Source: Cladophialophora immunda
Lineage: Eukaryota > Ascomycota > Eurotiomycetes > Chaetothyriales > Herpotrichiellaceae
Direction: 5' to 3'
NCBI RefSeq assembly: GCF_000835495.1
Contig: NW_015622541.1
Location: 1,922,001-1,986,000 of the forward strand
DNA length: 64,000 bases
Position 1 is the first letter of the stretch. Each line of letters begins with the position of its first letter. The notes under the pieces are model-generated. The model worked only from the letters and a program-made list of their open reading frames with translations. It was not told the DNA's origin and did no database searches. The position numbers and the translations under genes were made by a program. Of the stretch, positions 43,566-54,702 are shown in pieces.

Positions 43566-44181
43566 ATGTCCGGCCTTAACAGCATTCACCAAACAGTTAC
43601 TGACGTGAAAGATAGTGTCATGGGCACCAGCGCTGCACAATCAGGCGAGGAGCCGCCCTCAGGTGTACAGGGGAAAGGCACCTTAGACGAACCGTACGAT
43701 CAAGGAAACGCATCAGGTAGGCAGCCAGTGAATACACACGCTCCAGGACTCTTGCTGAATGGTCGATGCAGAGAACGCCGCAATGCGATCAGACCAAGAA
43801 CCTCTGTCCGGTGTGCAGGGGAAAGGCACAAAGACAGAGCCATACGATCAAGGGAATGCAGGAGGTAAGGTTGCAAGCGTTCGTTTCCGAGTATCTATAT
43901 GCTGAGCCATTGGAATTGCAGAGAGCACTACATCTTCGCAGCCGACCAATGTCCCTGCCTCAAGCGCTTCGACGGAGCGCAAGACTGCCTCGACCAAACC
44001 TGCGGAGGCACGAAGCAACCCATTGAGTGCGCCAACTAGACGCCGTGAAGAGCGGGATGTGAGCCCCGGCACATTGCCGGATGGCTCTCACGCACAAACA
44101 AGTGGTGATCGTGGCGAGAGCTACGAGCCCGCGAAGGGACTCCACAGACTCAAGGGCAAGCTCGGTCTTGGAAAACACTAG
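43566..44181 (+). CDS. Small disordered protein with exon-encoded repeats
   Basis: Three exons: 43566-43716, 43772-43864 and 43922-44181, with introns of 55 and 57 bp, both in phase 1. The product is 167 residues, starts MSGLNSIHQTVTDVKDSVMG and ends KGLHRLKGKLGLGKH. It is hydrophilic and rich in Ser, Thr, Gly and Glu. The repeat SGVQGKGTLDEPYDQGNAS in exon 1 recurs as SGVQGKGTKTEPYDQGNAG in exon 2, and each repeat ends exactly at a phase-1 intron. This is the pattern of exon duplication. The tail KGLHRLKGKLGLGK looks amphipathic. I know of similar small fungal proteins only as hypothetical; a stress-protective role would be a guess. The three exons are too short to be seen as one frame. Confidence 0.8.
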
Positions 44182-44762
44182 AAAGCAGGGGCCGGCGCGG
44201 CGTGTCGTGTTTACCAAAGTCATAATCATGCAGTGTCAACGCGTTCTGGAGGGTTCTGTGTCTTGCAAGCCGTTATAGACCGACCAGATTATCCGGCCGC
44301 TGTTGTCGAAGGGCTTAAAGGCTGGTGGGATAGCTCGTCTGGTATTGCCTTAGATACCATTTCACCCAAGCTCACACAACCTATGATCGATCATCGTAAG
44401 CTCACGGTGGGAGGCCTTGAGCTTAGAAGCGAAACATGGCCAAAAGAATATCGCGACGAAATGAAATGAAATGGTGGCCTGTTACCAGTAGTGAACAAAA
44501 GATCGATTCAATGGCTCGTCGTCTGGTCGGTAGGAACAACCGAACCACTCCGTACTACGATTTCGTCGTACGGCGGATGTCCGACCTCACGTCAACGCCT
44601 ATCTACGCGCATCAACTACATAATCAACAACTCTTTTGATTGCTAATTGTCGCGCTTTCTCTGTTTTTCTCCCAGAAGATCTCATCTCTGTTTTCACATC
44701 TCCTCGCGATCTTGAAGCGGCTTCTAACTGGTTTTACGAACGCCCTTACTGCCCAGACCAGG
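44182..44762. promoter_or_regulatory. Promoter region of the dehydrogenase gene
   Basis: This 581-base gap includes the 3' end of the repeat-protein gene and the leader of the next gene. Short frames of 65-78 codons are not supported. Confidence 0.4.
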
Positions 44763-45760
44763 ATGTCTACCGTCGATATTCCCAAGATCGAAGCAGGGAA
44801 CCTGTTCAATGTCAATGGCCTTGTAGCGGTCATCACTGGCGGTGGTTCAGGTACGGAATTCTATTCCTCCCTCTCGGGAAGAGCACCGACTCAGATGGCA
44901 AAATATGCATGTTTACCCTTTGTCCAGGACTCGGCCGCATGATGGCAAGAGCACTGGCAGCCAATGGGGCGGCAAAAGTCTTCATTATCGGTCGGCGTGA
45001 AAACAGCCTGAAGGAGACTGCCGAGTCTGTCCCCGGAGGCACCATAATCCCGCTGGTGGGAGACGTGACCTCGAAGGACTCGCTTCAACAATGTGTTGAG
45101 AAGGTCAAAGCGGAGGTCGATTCTGTCGATGTCCTTGTAGCGAACAGCGGGATATCTGGCCCATCGGTGCCGACGGTGGATTCCAACCAGAATCCTGTGC
45201 CCCTTGAGGATCTAATCAAGAATATGTGGAAGCCCGAGCCCGCGGAAGTAACGCAGACATACGCCATCAACATCACGGGTGTCCATTTTACCATTGCGGC
45301 ATTCCTCCCACTTCTGGATGCGGCAAACAAGAAGAGACCTGCCCCGACAAAGGACAACTTCACACCTCGTCCCCAGATCATCACTACCGGATCTATCGGA
45401 GGTTTCAATCGCAAGCCTCTAGGTAATCTCAGCTATGGTGCCAGCAAGTCTGGGGTGATGTTTCTTTCAAAACAGCTGGCGACGGCCCTTATACCTTATG
45501 ATATAAGAGTGAATACGATATCCCCGGGACTCTACTATTCGGAAATGACGCACGGAATGTACCAAGCTCAAGGGAAGACCGAGATCCACAATGTCGAGGG
45601 CACTTTCAGCAAAGAGATCGTCCCTGCAACTCGGACCGGCGATGAGCAGGATATGGCAGGAGTCATCTTGTGGCTCTGCTCGCGAGCGGGTGCATATATC
45701 AATGGATGTGTTGTGGTCACGGACGGAGGGCGGCTTAGTGTTATGCCTTCAACATATTAG
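44763..45760 (+). CDS. Short-chain dehydrogenase/reductase
   Basis: Two exons: 44763-44850 and 44928-45760, with a 77-bp intron, give 306 residues from MSTVDIPKIEAGNLFNVNGL. The intron splits the cofactor motif: ITGGGSGLGRMMARALAANG is the Thr-Gly-x3-Gly-x-Gly site. Other family landmarks are GDVTSKDSLQQCVEKV, DVLVANSGISG (the Asn-Ala-Gly equivalent), TTGSIGGF (catalytic Ser), and the catalytic pair YGASKSG. The end VVVTDGGRLSV is the usual C-terminal strand. IIGRRENSL after the second strand, with two Arg, suggests NADP(H) use. The substrate cannot be told from sequence. The unspliced frame that opens at 44636 carries intron and leader sequence. Confidence 0.93.
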
Positions 45761-46767
45761 ACGAGAATGAGCAGCATGCCGCGTAGCAGCAGATAGATCT
45801 CTAGAGGTATAGATGGATGGGACTGCGCGTTGAATGGGTAGAGTTGCGAGAACGAGGCTCCAACAATCGCCCGCACGCTGTACCAGGGGACGTGACTTGG
45901 GCAATAATACACCATTGCGCACCACACCCATGACAGCCACAATCCAGCACGAGGGGTTCGACCCACAGCCTTGATTCAAGTGCATCCCTTTGATTTCAGG
46001 GGGAGGGTAATACCGGAGTTGACAGTTCCGTGTAGAACCATCTTTGGATATGTTGCCCACCCACACGCCAGAAAATTGCCCGCAGAGCCCTCGACTCGTT
46101 AAGGTGGCAGTGGGTGGTTGGCCATGGCAGTGGCATCATGCAGGAACATCAATTCTGCTTTCCAGTTCCCGAATCATCCCACCACAAGCCCAACGCCGCA
46201 GCCACACCGCCCGCAGACTGGCCCCTGCCATTGGCTGCCCGGGGCACTCTTATGCACGAGCTAAGCTCTAGACTGCAACCTAATCGTGCTTAAAGGGCCC
46301 TAGTTGCTGTTGCACTCCCCCCAACAGGGCTCGCAGTTTTCGCCTGTCGAAATTTGTGGGCATCTGCTGCCCTCATTTGCCGTCAGGTACAGACCTGGTT
46401 GCTTGGTTGCTACAAAAGCATCTCGATATCTCTGTCACTCTCACCGCAAGGACTTTTCACATCTCTCTACCACTTGTTACCTGCTTTACTCCAAGCCGTA
46501 CGTACTCTTTCGCCGGCACTCCTAAACACCAGACACCTCGCATTTCCTGCGCAATCGGTACACATACGCTCCGCTCTCTCTGCTCACCCCCACAAAAACT
46601 ATCTCCCACCGTCGATATCCCTAGACCTTTGGTCTCCCCACCTCACCGCCTCGTGTGTTGCTTGGTGGTAAAACGCCTGCTTGGGGATTTCTCTCTGTCT
46701 CACAGGAATATTTTCAAACAGGCAACCTGATAACGTTGTCATTTTGAACGATATCGCCACAGACATC
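45761..46767. promoter_or_regulatory. Promoter region of HMG-CoA synthase gene
   Basis: A 1.0 kb gap. The last 350 bases before the start are pyrimidine-rich with CTCTCT-like tracts and contain TCACCCCCAC near 46585, one base off the classical sterol-response core TCACCCCAC. I do not call it a site. Confidence 0.4.
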
Positions 46768-48344
46768 ATGGCTTCACGACCTCACAACATTGGCATCAAA
46801 GCCATTGAAATTTACTTCCCGAGTCAGGTATGCGAGAACGAAAGGCGGCAGGCGTTGGAACCGAGCAGGTGCTAACTCATGTCCAGTGCGTCGACCAAGC
46901 CGATCTGGAGAAATTCGATGGCGTCTCTGCTGGCAAGTACACAATTGGCCTCGGGCAGACAAGAATGTCCTTCTGCGACGATAGGGAAGGTGAGTGGCAA
47001 ACCACCTCGAGAAACCCGCTGAGGCTCGTCTAATCCAAGAGCAGACATTTATTCCATTGCCCTTACTACTCTCACGAGCCTGATCTCAAAGTACTCCATC
47101 GACCTCAAAAACGTTGGAAGGCTGGAAGTGGGCACGGAGACCATGCTGGACAAGAGCAAAAGTGTGAAATCAGTGTTGATGCAGCTGTTCCAAGAGTCGG
47201 GCAACTTCAATGTCGAGGGCGTCGACTCTTACAATGCTTGCTAGTAAGTTCTGGACGATCTTGGTAGCGCTGCAGTGCCAGGATTCTGACATGTTGCAGT
47301 GGCGGCACAAACGCAGTCTTCAACTCTCTCAACTGGATCGAGTCATCTGCATGGGATGGAAGAGATGCTATCGTGGTCGCCGGCGACATCGCCCTCTACA
47401 AGAAAGGAAATGCTCGCCCTACTGGTGGCGCTGGCTGCGTGGCCATGTTGATTGGTCCCGATGCGCCCATTGCTTTCGAGGCTGGTCTCCGAGGCTCCTA
47501 CATCACCCATGCCTACGATTTTTACAAGCCCGATCTCACCAGCGAATATCCTTATGTTGACGGACAGTTTTCTCTGAGGTGTTACACTGAGGCTGTGGAT
47601 GCCTGCTACCGAGCATACAATGCCCGGGAGAGAGCACTCAAGTCGGAGGCGAATGGTGTCAATGGACATGCGCACGTCAATGGCAACGGCGTGCATAAGG
47701 AACAGGATGAGAGGGCTCCTATGGATCGATTCGATTACATGGCCTTCCACGCCCCCACCTGCAAGCTTGTCTCCAAATCGTACGCTCGATTGTTGTACAA
47801 TGATTTTCTCGAAGATCCGAACCACCCTCAGTTCAAGGAAGTTGCGCCCGAGCTGCGAGATTTGGACTACCAAGCATCTCTGACCGACAAGACGGTTGAG
47901 AAGACGTTCATGGCCTTGACGAAGAAGCGCTTCGCCGAACGAGTGCAGCCCGCCATTCAAGTGGCCACCATGTGTGGCAACATGTACTGTGGCAGCGTGT
48001 ACGGCGGGCTAGTTGGGTTGATCAGCAACATTGCCCCGAAGACACTCCATGGAAAAAGAGTGGGGGTCTTCAGCTACGGCAGCGGTCTCGCGAGCTCGAT
48101 GTTTAGCCTAAAAGTCGTTGGTGACACTACGGAAATGGCCACGAAGCTCAACCTTCAGGAGCGATTAGACGCCCGACGGGTCGTTGCACCTGAGGTGTAT
48201 GACGAGATGTGCATGCTCCGAGAGAAGGCCCATCTCAAGAAGGATTTCAAGCCGCTGGGTGATGTCACGCATCTTGTGCCGGGAACATACTACTTGACCG
48301 AGGTCGACGAGATGTTCCGACGAAAGTATGAGGTCAAGGCATGA
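46768..48344 (+). CDS. erg13: Hydroxymethylglutaryl-CoA synthase
   Basis: This enzyme condenses acetyl-CoA with acetoacetyl-CoA to HMG-CoA, the committed entry to the mevalonate and ergosterol pathway. Four exons: 46768-46827, 46887-46989, 47045-47243 and 47300-48344, giving 468 residues. It starts [20 protein letters not shown]. The catalytic Cys is C120 in [20 protein letters not shown], whose Tyr codon is split by the third intron. Other landmarks: [37 protein letters not shown], the His region [20 protein letters not shown] and [21 protein letters not shown] low-complexity insert ([13 protein letters not shown]) near residue 215 is common in fungal forms. The third exon has two acceptors three bases apart (47041 and 47044); I use the second, which gives [11 protein letters not shown]. 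Confidence 0.96.
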
Positions 48345-50055
48345 TTGCAGTCAGCAGCAGCGAAGGAACTTGTGTCATTCTTGCACCAGACATTGCGTTT
48401 CAGGTTCGGGCGCCGGACTTGCATTGGTGGACTAAGTAGACTGGTCATGCGATAGAAGGAGACAGGCGTTCCAGTACATGGTTGATTGGATCAGATCTGC
48501 CGGTGGTGTTGGGCCGGGCATACACTTGTACATATGGGGGGATTCGCTTCAGACGTCCTGGCAGGCAGGAACTCAACTGAGCAGTAATCGACCAGCAGAA
48601 AACCAAAAAGCGAATGATGATGAAGCGTTGTTGCCGATCTCAAGCGTCTTGAAACAGACGCTGTGCATCGTCGGTCTTATGCAATGCGGCTACTCCGTAC
48701 TCTGGCATGCATTGCAGCTCAGCCTGGAGTCGGCCAGTACCTTGACCTGTTTCGCACCAGCCGTTGGCAAGATGAAACACAGGCTGGATTCCGAGGCCGT
48801 TGGATGCCAGTGAGGACAGACGGAGCAGCGTAGGACTCATACTAACAGATGCAGGACGAGGAGGGTTGCGTGCAAGCGAGGAGGTTGGGAAGAGAGCAAG
48901 ACACCAAACTCCGTAGTCGTTCAATGTTCGCGTGTTGGTCGTGCTGGAGCTCTGCAGCTACTGCAGCAGGTGCATGATATGTGACATTTGGTGCAGGTGA
49001 CTTGGTGCCATTTTCGCGCGTGGTTGATGAGGCGGTGAACGCGTAGTCACGCTCCCTTCGCGCACATGAACGTGACTTCGGCAAACATGCCCCATCTGAC
49101 TTCAGCCCTTTGGCCCTTTTTGGCCTGTTCCAACTGCTCTGACTGCGCCACCCTCCTCCACCCAACCCGCAGGTATTTTTTGCATCGCGCGCCAACTTCA
49201 CCACCAATGAGATTCCATAGACGGCTATAGAATCTCCAAGCGCCCTACGTCTGAGGGAAAAGGCGGGCAGGGGATTCTTGCTGGGTCTCGCACCGCGCTT
49301 CAGCCACGCCCTGCAAATTCCCCGGCAATCTCTCGTCTCTCCAGATTGCCGCAGGTGCCGCCTCTTCTGCTGGCCTCGTCGAACAGCCGCCAAGTCGCAA
49401 GGGTGCTCATCTCTCGAAATAACCAGGCAAGCGCCGACACAGATTGCCTCGTAAGACATGATGGAATCGCCCGGAGCCTTGTTACACTCCATCAGAGCAA
49501 ACCCGCAGCCTCAGGCCACACGTCCGCCGCCCAAAATAGTTGCATATGGCGCAAGTGTTTCCATGCCTCTGGCGCGTACCACGCTCCACGCTCCGCGGTC
49601 GGTAGGGCGATCCTGGCCATCGCTGGTTACCCAGCATCGGATTCTCGAACACCGTGTCAGTCGTGTTTGTTTCCATCCTATCTTGAATCTCTTGCTCCAC
49701 GTTTCAGGTGGATAAAGACCCACGGGACATTGTTGGTCGGGCGTCATGCTGCTCGCTTTCAGGTCGCATACACCCAACCCATTTATACCTGGTTCTTCCT
49801 CCCCCTCAAGAGCTCTGAGCCTTTCATTCTTTCAAGTTGCAAGACTGAAGATTCAGTCTGCCTGTTATTGGTAATCCAATCTGCTTTTCCTCTCGTACCT
49901 TTCCTTTGTTCTTTGGGTTCTTGTCTCCACACTGAGAAGCTGGCTTCTCGCTGACCACTACTTTTGCCCCGGACTTTACCAAAAAGCTACCATATGTGAG
50001 TCGTCTTCACGGTGCTGCCTGACTGTGACTATGCATACTGATTGGGTCTCCCAGA
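48345..50055. other. Intergenic plus 5' leader of the 603-residue protein gene
   Basis: This 1.7 kb gap has no supported gene. A 202-codon plus frame at 49346-49954 is Ser/Ala/Pro/Cys-rich without family resemblance. A 59-bp intron (49996-50054, GTGAGT...TCCCAG) probably lies in the 5' leader, ending one base before the start codon. Confidence 0.45.
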
Positions 50056-51867
50056 ATGTCATTGGCACCTTACTACTATAGACCACTTACGCCTCCAGAG
50101 GCTGCTGGAGCTGCTGGTCAGCACGGCCACACTCGGACTGTGTCTCGCTCGTCCTACTTTGCAGTCGACACCTCGCCCGAGTCGATAATTACTGCTCGTA
50201 ATACAACTCCAAGTCGATCGCCAGTGCTCCGTCAACATGGCCCGACTTTGCTTCCCAAGATTAGGACCCAGGACTCGTCTCTGGAGCCTCCATTCACTCA
50301 TCGACCCTCCATCCACCGAAGGAGCTCGTCGACAGTCATCAAAAGCTCTAAGCATGCTCGACCTGCCATGTACAGGAGCGCCACTGAGCCTGTTGAGTGT
50401 ACGCCGATGATCTCTCCAATCTCGAATGCGCCTCACTCGCGATCAAACTCGCTCAATCCGTCTCCTGGGCTGGCCAAGGCCCAGCTCAGTGTGCCCATTA
50501 GGACCCATTCCCGCTCGACTTCTGCATCGAGCATCAACAGCGATGTCCTGACTCGTTTTGGCTATCCTACTTACCGCCAGATGCCTGTCTACATGTCTCA
50601 TGGTCAACAGACTCCGTCTCCAGACCTCTTCGCCACCAACTTCATGCCATATACCAACGCTCCCATGCCCGAGCCACCAATCATCAATTTGGAGGGCACA
50701 TTTGACATGCCAATTGATCTTGATACGATTTCAAGACCCTGCTCTATGAGCCCTCCTCCCATGCTGCCACCTGTTTCCACAATCAGCATGCTCAGCTACT
50801 TGACCCAGCCAACACAGCCGATCAACCTAGTCCGGCACCTCACCTTCCAGACCGGCCGTGGTCTAACCAACCACTTTTGGTGGGATATACGCAATGTGCG
50901 ACCCTGGAAATCGTTTTCACTTGAGACTATGTCGGCTATCCCCGATCTTCTGACGTTACTCAACTTCGAGCACGATAAAGCTTGTCTACCTCTGATTAGC
51001 GCTAACGTGAACACTGTGACACCTGGTTCCGAAGCCGATCTCGCCAATCTCATTTCCAAGATCTACTTTCCCAAGATCAATGCTGCTATGCGGCTGTCCC
51101 TCGGCAACAACTCTGTCGCTCTGTACCCAGCCCCAGCCCCGACTAGCTCAGGGCTGAGTGCCAACTCTGCCAACATTCCCACCTTTCTTGCCAACTACCC
51201 GAGCGACAATGACCGCACGCTCTCAGGACTCCCGCGAGGCCGTGTCGTCGGCTTGGTCCGGTCTTTCGATCGCTGGAACACAGGGATGCGACGTGAAGGC
51301 CCTGCCCGCAAGGTTGAGTACCTGCGCACTTTGGCGCATCTGCAGAAGTGCATGCGGGACCACAGCTGTCGTTACGGCTTCATCATCACAGAGATAGAAC
51401 TCGTCTGTGTCCGCGCCGGATGCGACGACCGGGGCCACCCGTACTTCGGCTATCTTGAAGTCGCGGAAGCGGTGGAGACCAAAACCTTTGCTCGCAATGG
51501 GAACGAGGCAGATGGAGAGGTGAACATGACTGTCACCCTGGCTCTGTATTATCTGCTTATGCTCGCCAAAGCGACGCCTTTGCCCGGCCAGCCGGGTAGC
51601 TTCATGGACGTGGGTGGTCCCGGAACACTCACCCGACAAAGAGTCTGGGATGGTGGGAACGGCGGGAGTGTTCTTACGGTCGACGAAGACGGCGATGTTG
51701 AGGAGTTGGGAAAAGACGGCAAGGACAAGTGGATTCCTGAACCGCAGATGGGGGAGAAAAGGGAGGCCAGAACGGTCCGAGGGTGGGTGTGGCCTAGCGA
51801 CCCATGGCACAAGAGGGAAGGGGAGCGTGGTGAACGTGGGAGCGGAAGAGGGGGAAAGAGAGGATAA
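50056..51867 (+). CDS. Conserved-looking fungal protein, unknown function
   Basis: A single exon of 603 residues starting MSLAPYYYRPLTPPEAAGAA. I recall no functional name. Residues 1-255 are Ser/Pro-rich and disordered. From about residue 255 a folded domain begins: VRHLTFQTGRGLTNHFWWDI (Phe/Trp-rich), SLETMSAIPDLLTLLNF, ISKIYFPKINAAMRLSLGNN, RGRVVGLVRSFDRWNTGMRR, then HLQKCMRDHSCRYGFIITEI with ELVCVRAG, PYFGYLEVAEAVETKTF and VTLALYYLLMLAKATPLPGQ. The strand-helix layout with Glu-Ile-Glu-Leu followed by Gly-Tyr-Leu-Glu could fit a PD-(D/E)XK nuclease-like fold, as in other fungal proteins of this type, but I cannot assign active residues. The end is Arg/Gly-rich (ERGERGSGRGGKRG). It is preceded by a probable 5' leader intron. 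Confidence 0.75.
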   Translation: MSLAPYYYRPLTPPEAAGAAGQHGHTRTVSRSSYFAVDTSPESIITARNTTPSRSPVLRQHGPTLLPKIRTQDSSLEPPFTHRPSIHRRSSSTVIKSSKHARPAMYRSATEPVECTPMISPISNAPHSRSNSLNPSPGLAKAQLSVPIRTHSRSTSASSINSDVLTRFGYPTYRQMPVYMSHGQQTPSPDLFATNFMPYTNAPMPEPPIINLEGTFDMPIDLDTISRPCSMSPPPMLPPVSTISMLSYLTQPTQPINLVRHLTFQTGRGLTNHFWWDIRNVRPWKSFSLETMSAIPDLLTLLNFEHDKACLPLISANVNTVTPGSEADLANLISKIYFPKINAAMRLSLGNNSVALYPAPAPTSSGLSANSANIPTFLANYPSDNDRTLSGLPRGRVVGLVRSFDRWNTGMRREGPARKVEYLRTLAHLQKCMRDHSCRYGFIITEIELVCVRAGCDDRGHPYFGYLEVAEAVETKTFARNGNEADGEVNMTVTLALYYLLMLAKATPLPGQPGSFMDVGGPGTLTRQRVWDGGNGGSVLTVDEDGDVEELGKDGKDKWIPEPQMGEKREARTVRGWVWPSDPWHKREGERGERGSGRGGKRG

Positions 51868-52871
51868 TATTGTTCTCTGCGTATTCCTGGAGAGAATAAA
51901 CTATGGACATGGTGATGAACAATATGCAGGATCCTGGATTTGAGCATGGGTTTACAAGCGATGCCATCCAGGTGATGAGCTCAACGCACAAGGTTGTCGA
52001 GACTTAGAACTCGAAATGGTGGTATAGCAGATTTGGTAATTAAATTAAATTCGTCAAAAATGCCCCAACCCTCTAGTCCAGTTCGGCTCTCTTTATACTT
52101 CAGGACAAGGCTCGGTTAGGTATGTATAGTTCTGTAGCACAACTAGAGAAGTCAGCGGGGGATTCGTGCAATTGAGTTCCAAAATGAACCAGAACGGATC
52201 GAATCGTGCATTTGTCTCATGGCTCCTCATACTGTTGAGACTTGACATAATTTTTGAAGTCACCGACGGATGGCTTGACATGGCCGGATCCGCCTCGTCA
52301 GTTATCGTTTGAGCATATAAGAAAAAATCATCGGAGCTCTTCACAAAAGCACGGAGGGTAGGACAGACATTGGGGTGTTTGAGGAGGACCGACTTACCAG
52401 AGAGAGAGACAAGGTGGATAAAGACCAGAGAAACGAGTCTCTGAGTTCAATCACCTATTTGGTAGCATGGCAACCCGAAGAAGAAATCGTTGGAGCAGGT
52501 AGAAAGGATGGAGGAGGAGCTTGAACGAAGCGCAGAGAAAGAAATTGAAGAATCGGACGAAGTTTTCTTGGCGGATCAGGCTGGTGAGAAGTGGTAGTAG
52601 TGCGGGCCGGTTGCGCTGAGTGACACAATTTCCACCCTGGGCGGTTATGGTCAACGGCGGTCACCCACCCTCACCACCTCTGTTCAACTAGGCCCGCGGG
52701 GTCACCAAGCACGCATCTGCTCTCTTGTATACACTACTATCCACTACCGTTGTTTTCCACGCCCACATTTGCCCAGACCAAGCGAAGTTCTGTTTACTGC
52801 GGCAGAGATACCCCAAAGATCCCTTTCTCGAGCCACTGTTTTTGGAGACAAATCGTCGACGGTACATCAAG
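51868..52871. other. Intergenic upstream of ntf2
   Basis: A 1.0 kb gap. A hydrophobic 67-codon minus frame (52451-52654) is not supported by splice or start signals. An AT-rich patch lies at 52030-52060. Confidence 0.4.
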
Positions 52872-53710
52872 ATGGGAGGTATGTGTCGAATCAATCACCC
52901 GCCCATCATCGGCACTCCCAGCTTCCCAGGCGCATGTGTTCTCTTAGCACTGGAACTAACAAAATGTGCACGCCCGAACAGACTTCCAGCAAATCGCGCG
53001 TGAGCCTTTCCTGTCCCTGAGAAACACAAGCAGTGCCTAATGCCACGCAGAGCAATTCGTCGAGTTCTACTACAAGACCTTCGACAACGATCGCACACAG
53101 CTGGCAGCCCTCTACGTACGTCTGCGAATCCCGCGCCTATTGCAGTTGAGTCATGGGGCGAGGGGGAAATAAAGAGCTAGATGTTTTCTGACGCGACAGT
53201 TCGGTTACAGAGAGACAAGTCCATGCTTACATTCGAGAAAGATCCGTTCCTGGGGACACAGTCCATTCTTGAGAAGCTGACGGTACGTAGACCAGGGGGA
53301 ATTTGGTTGACCATTCATTACAATATCCGAGGGCCGCTGACGAAGAGGCGGATATTGCAGAATCTACCATTCCAAAAAGTCCAACACCGGGTCGACACGA
53401 CGGATGCGCAACCGTCCAACGAGCAAGGAGGCATCCTGGTCATGGTGACTGGTGCATTGCTGGTAGGTTTGCCACATTGACGGCTTGAGCCCGCAGGCAT
53501 GGTAGTGTGGTCTCTGATGGACAATACACATACAGGTCGATGATCAACAACACCCGATGAGCTACGTCCAGACGTTCAACTTACATCCCGAGGGCGGCAG
53601 CTACTTCGTGTTCAACGACATCTTCAGACGTAAGTGGAACCAGAGAGGACCGAGCAGACGTCGCAAGAGGCTAACAGATCTGGGCAGTGGTGTACGCCGC
53701 AAGCGGATAG
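52872..53710 (+). CDS. ntf2: Nuclear transport factor 2
   Basis: Ntf2 returns Ran-GDP to the nucleus through the pore by binding FG nucleoporins. Seven exons: 52872-52878, 52982-52999, 53051-53115, 53211-53282, 53361-53462, 53536-53629 and 53688-53710, with six introns of 51-103 bp, all GT-AG and in phase. The product is 126 residues, the family's usual size. The first coding exon has 7 bases (ATGGGAG) and the second 18. Reading across junctions gives MGDFQQIAQQFVEFYYKTFD, LYRDKSMLTFE, EKLTNLPFQKVQH, TDAQPSNEQGGILVMVTGAL, and the end VFNDIFRLVYAASG. All are canonical Ntf2 segments. With so many tiny exons, no single open frame reveals the gene. Confidence 0.95.
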
Positions 53711-54702
53711 ATTCGACAGTGGTCAAGGGCGGTGCGGGCTCTGACGTTCTGCAAATTCCTGGTCTCGAACAGGGTGCTCATGATAGGTTCGACATGCATA
53801 GCAGATGGCGCAGCAGGGCTGGGAAGGTGGATGTAGCGATTGCAAAGCACCCAAAGATGTGTTGGGATTGAGCGAGCAGGGACGGCGGTAGTGTGATGAT
53901 AGACGGGACATAACCAACACCACCAAGCGTACTCCTACCTCCTCCCAATGCACGTGCCGGAGCAAGTTGGCACTGCGACAAGGCTGCCACAATTCCAAAC
54001 TTCACAATGACTTTCCCGGCCGCCCGAGTGGCCTAATGTTTTTGGTTGGCGGTCCGAGACGCACGCGTGGACAAGAGTAATATGGTGGATTCGTTCTGAT
54101 GGCGCCACGCGCTGCTTCGGCTGAGTGCAGTCAGGCTGCTGCGTTTCCCCTCTGCATCCATAAGAAGCGCCCTCTAGAAAGCAAGCGAGCAGTTGTTGTC
54201 GAGTCCTGGATTCTGCGTCAAAGCCCGATACTGAATTAATAGTCCGACAATTCTGTGTCTGGGTGTCTACGAGTTGGACGAAGGTACCAACGAACAGGTA
54301 CCTGTAAGCGTCCGCCAGTACGAGGTAATATTGTGGTTCCCTTTCCACCCTGCCCTGCGCTAGCCTCTGGGCCTGAGCTACGGCGCATCCCTGTCTCTGT
54401 CTTGCACCTGCCACATCTTCCACCAACAGTCCATCATCCGACGACTTACTTTTGATCCAGCACAGACAGACACCTTCGCGACGACTCGTCCACTTCGATC
54501 CTCTAATCTGTAACGCCTTTCACTTTACGGTCCGCATACGATCAACGTAACGATTAAAGCCAGCATTGCTTCAGCGACGAGCGACTCGGTCCCGAAGTGT
54601 CCCATAATTCAGCTGCATTGAAACAGTGCCTTTGTGCCACATCTGTCCTCTCCGACCTTCCACCCCTCAACACCTCTAGTACCCTAGAGCGAGAAATTCA
54701 CG
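53711..54702. promoter_or_regulatory. Intergenic, tvp18 promoter region
   Basis: A 992-base gap between two rightward genes. I saw a tRNA-like stretch near 54016-54036 and rejected it. The last 250 bases are pyrimidine-rich, as in a 5' leader. Confidence 0.4.

Noticed and set aside
45954..45964. GGTTCGACCC resembling a tRNA B box
   Set aside because: No A box or cloverleaf could be drawn on either strand around it.
46583..46593. TCACCCCCAC near erg13 as a sterol response element
   Set aside because: One base longer than the known core, in a C-rich leader where such strings arise by chance.
49346..49954. 202-codon plus-strand frame before the 603-residue protein
   Set aside because: No resemblance and low-complexity composition; more likely 5' leader sequence.
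52451..52654. Hydrophobic 67-codon minus frame that could be a small membrane protein
   Set aside because: No matching downstream exon, no family pattern, and hydrophobic bias can arise from T-rich DNA.
54016..54105. tRNA-like stretch starting GGCCGCCCGAGTGGCC
   Set aside because: The D-arm-like bases are present but no T-arm GGTTCGANNCC or closing acceptor stem follows at the right distance.
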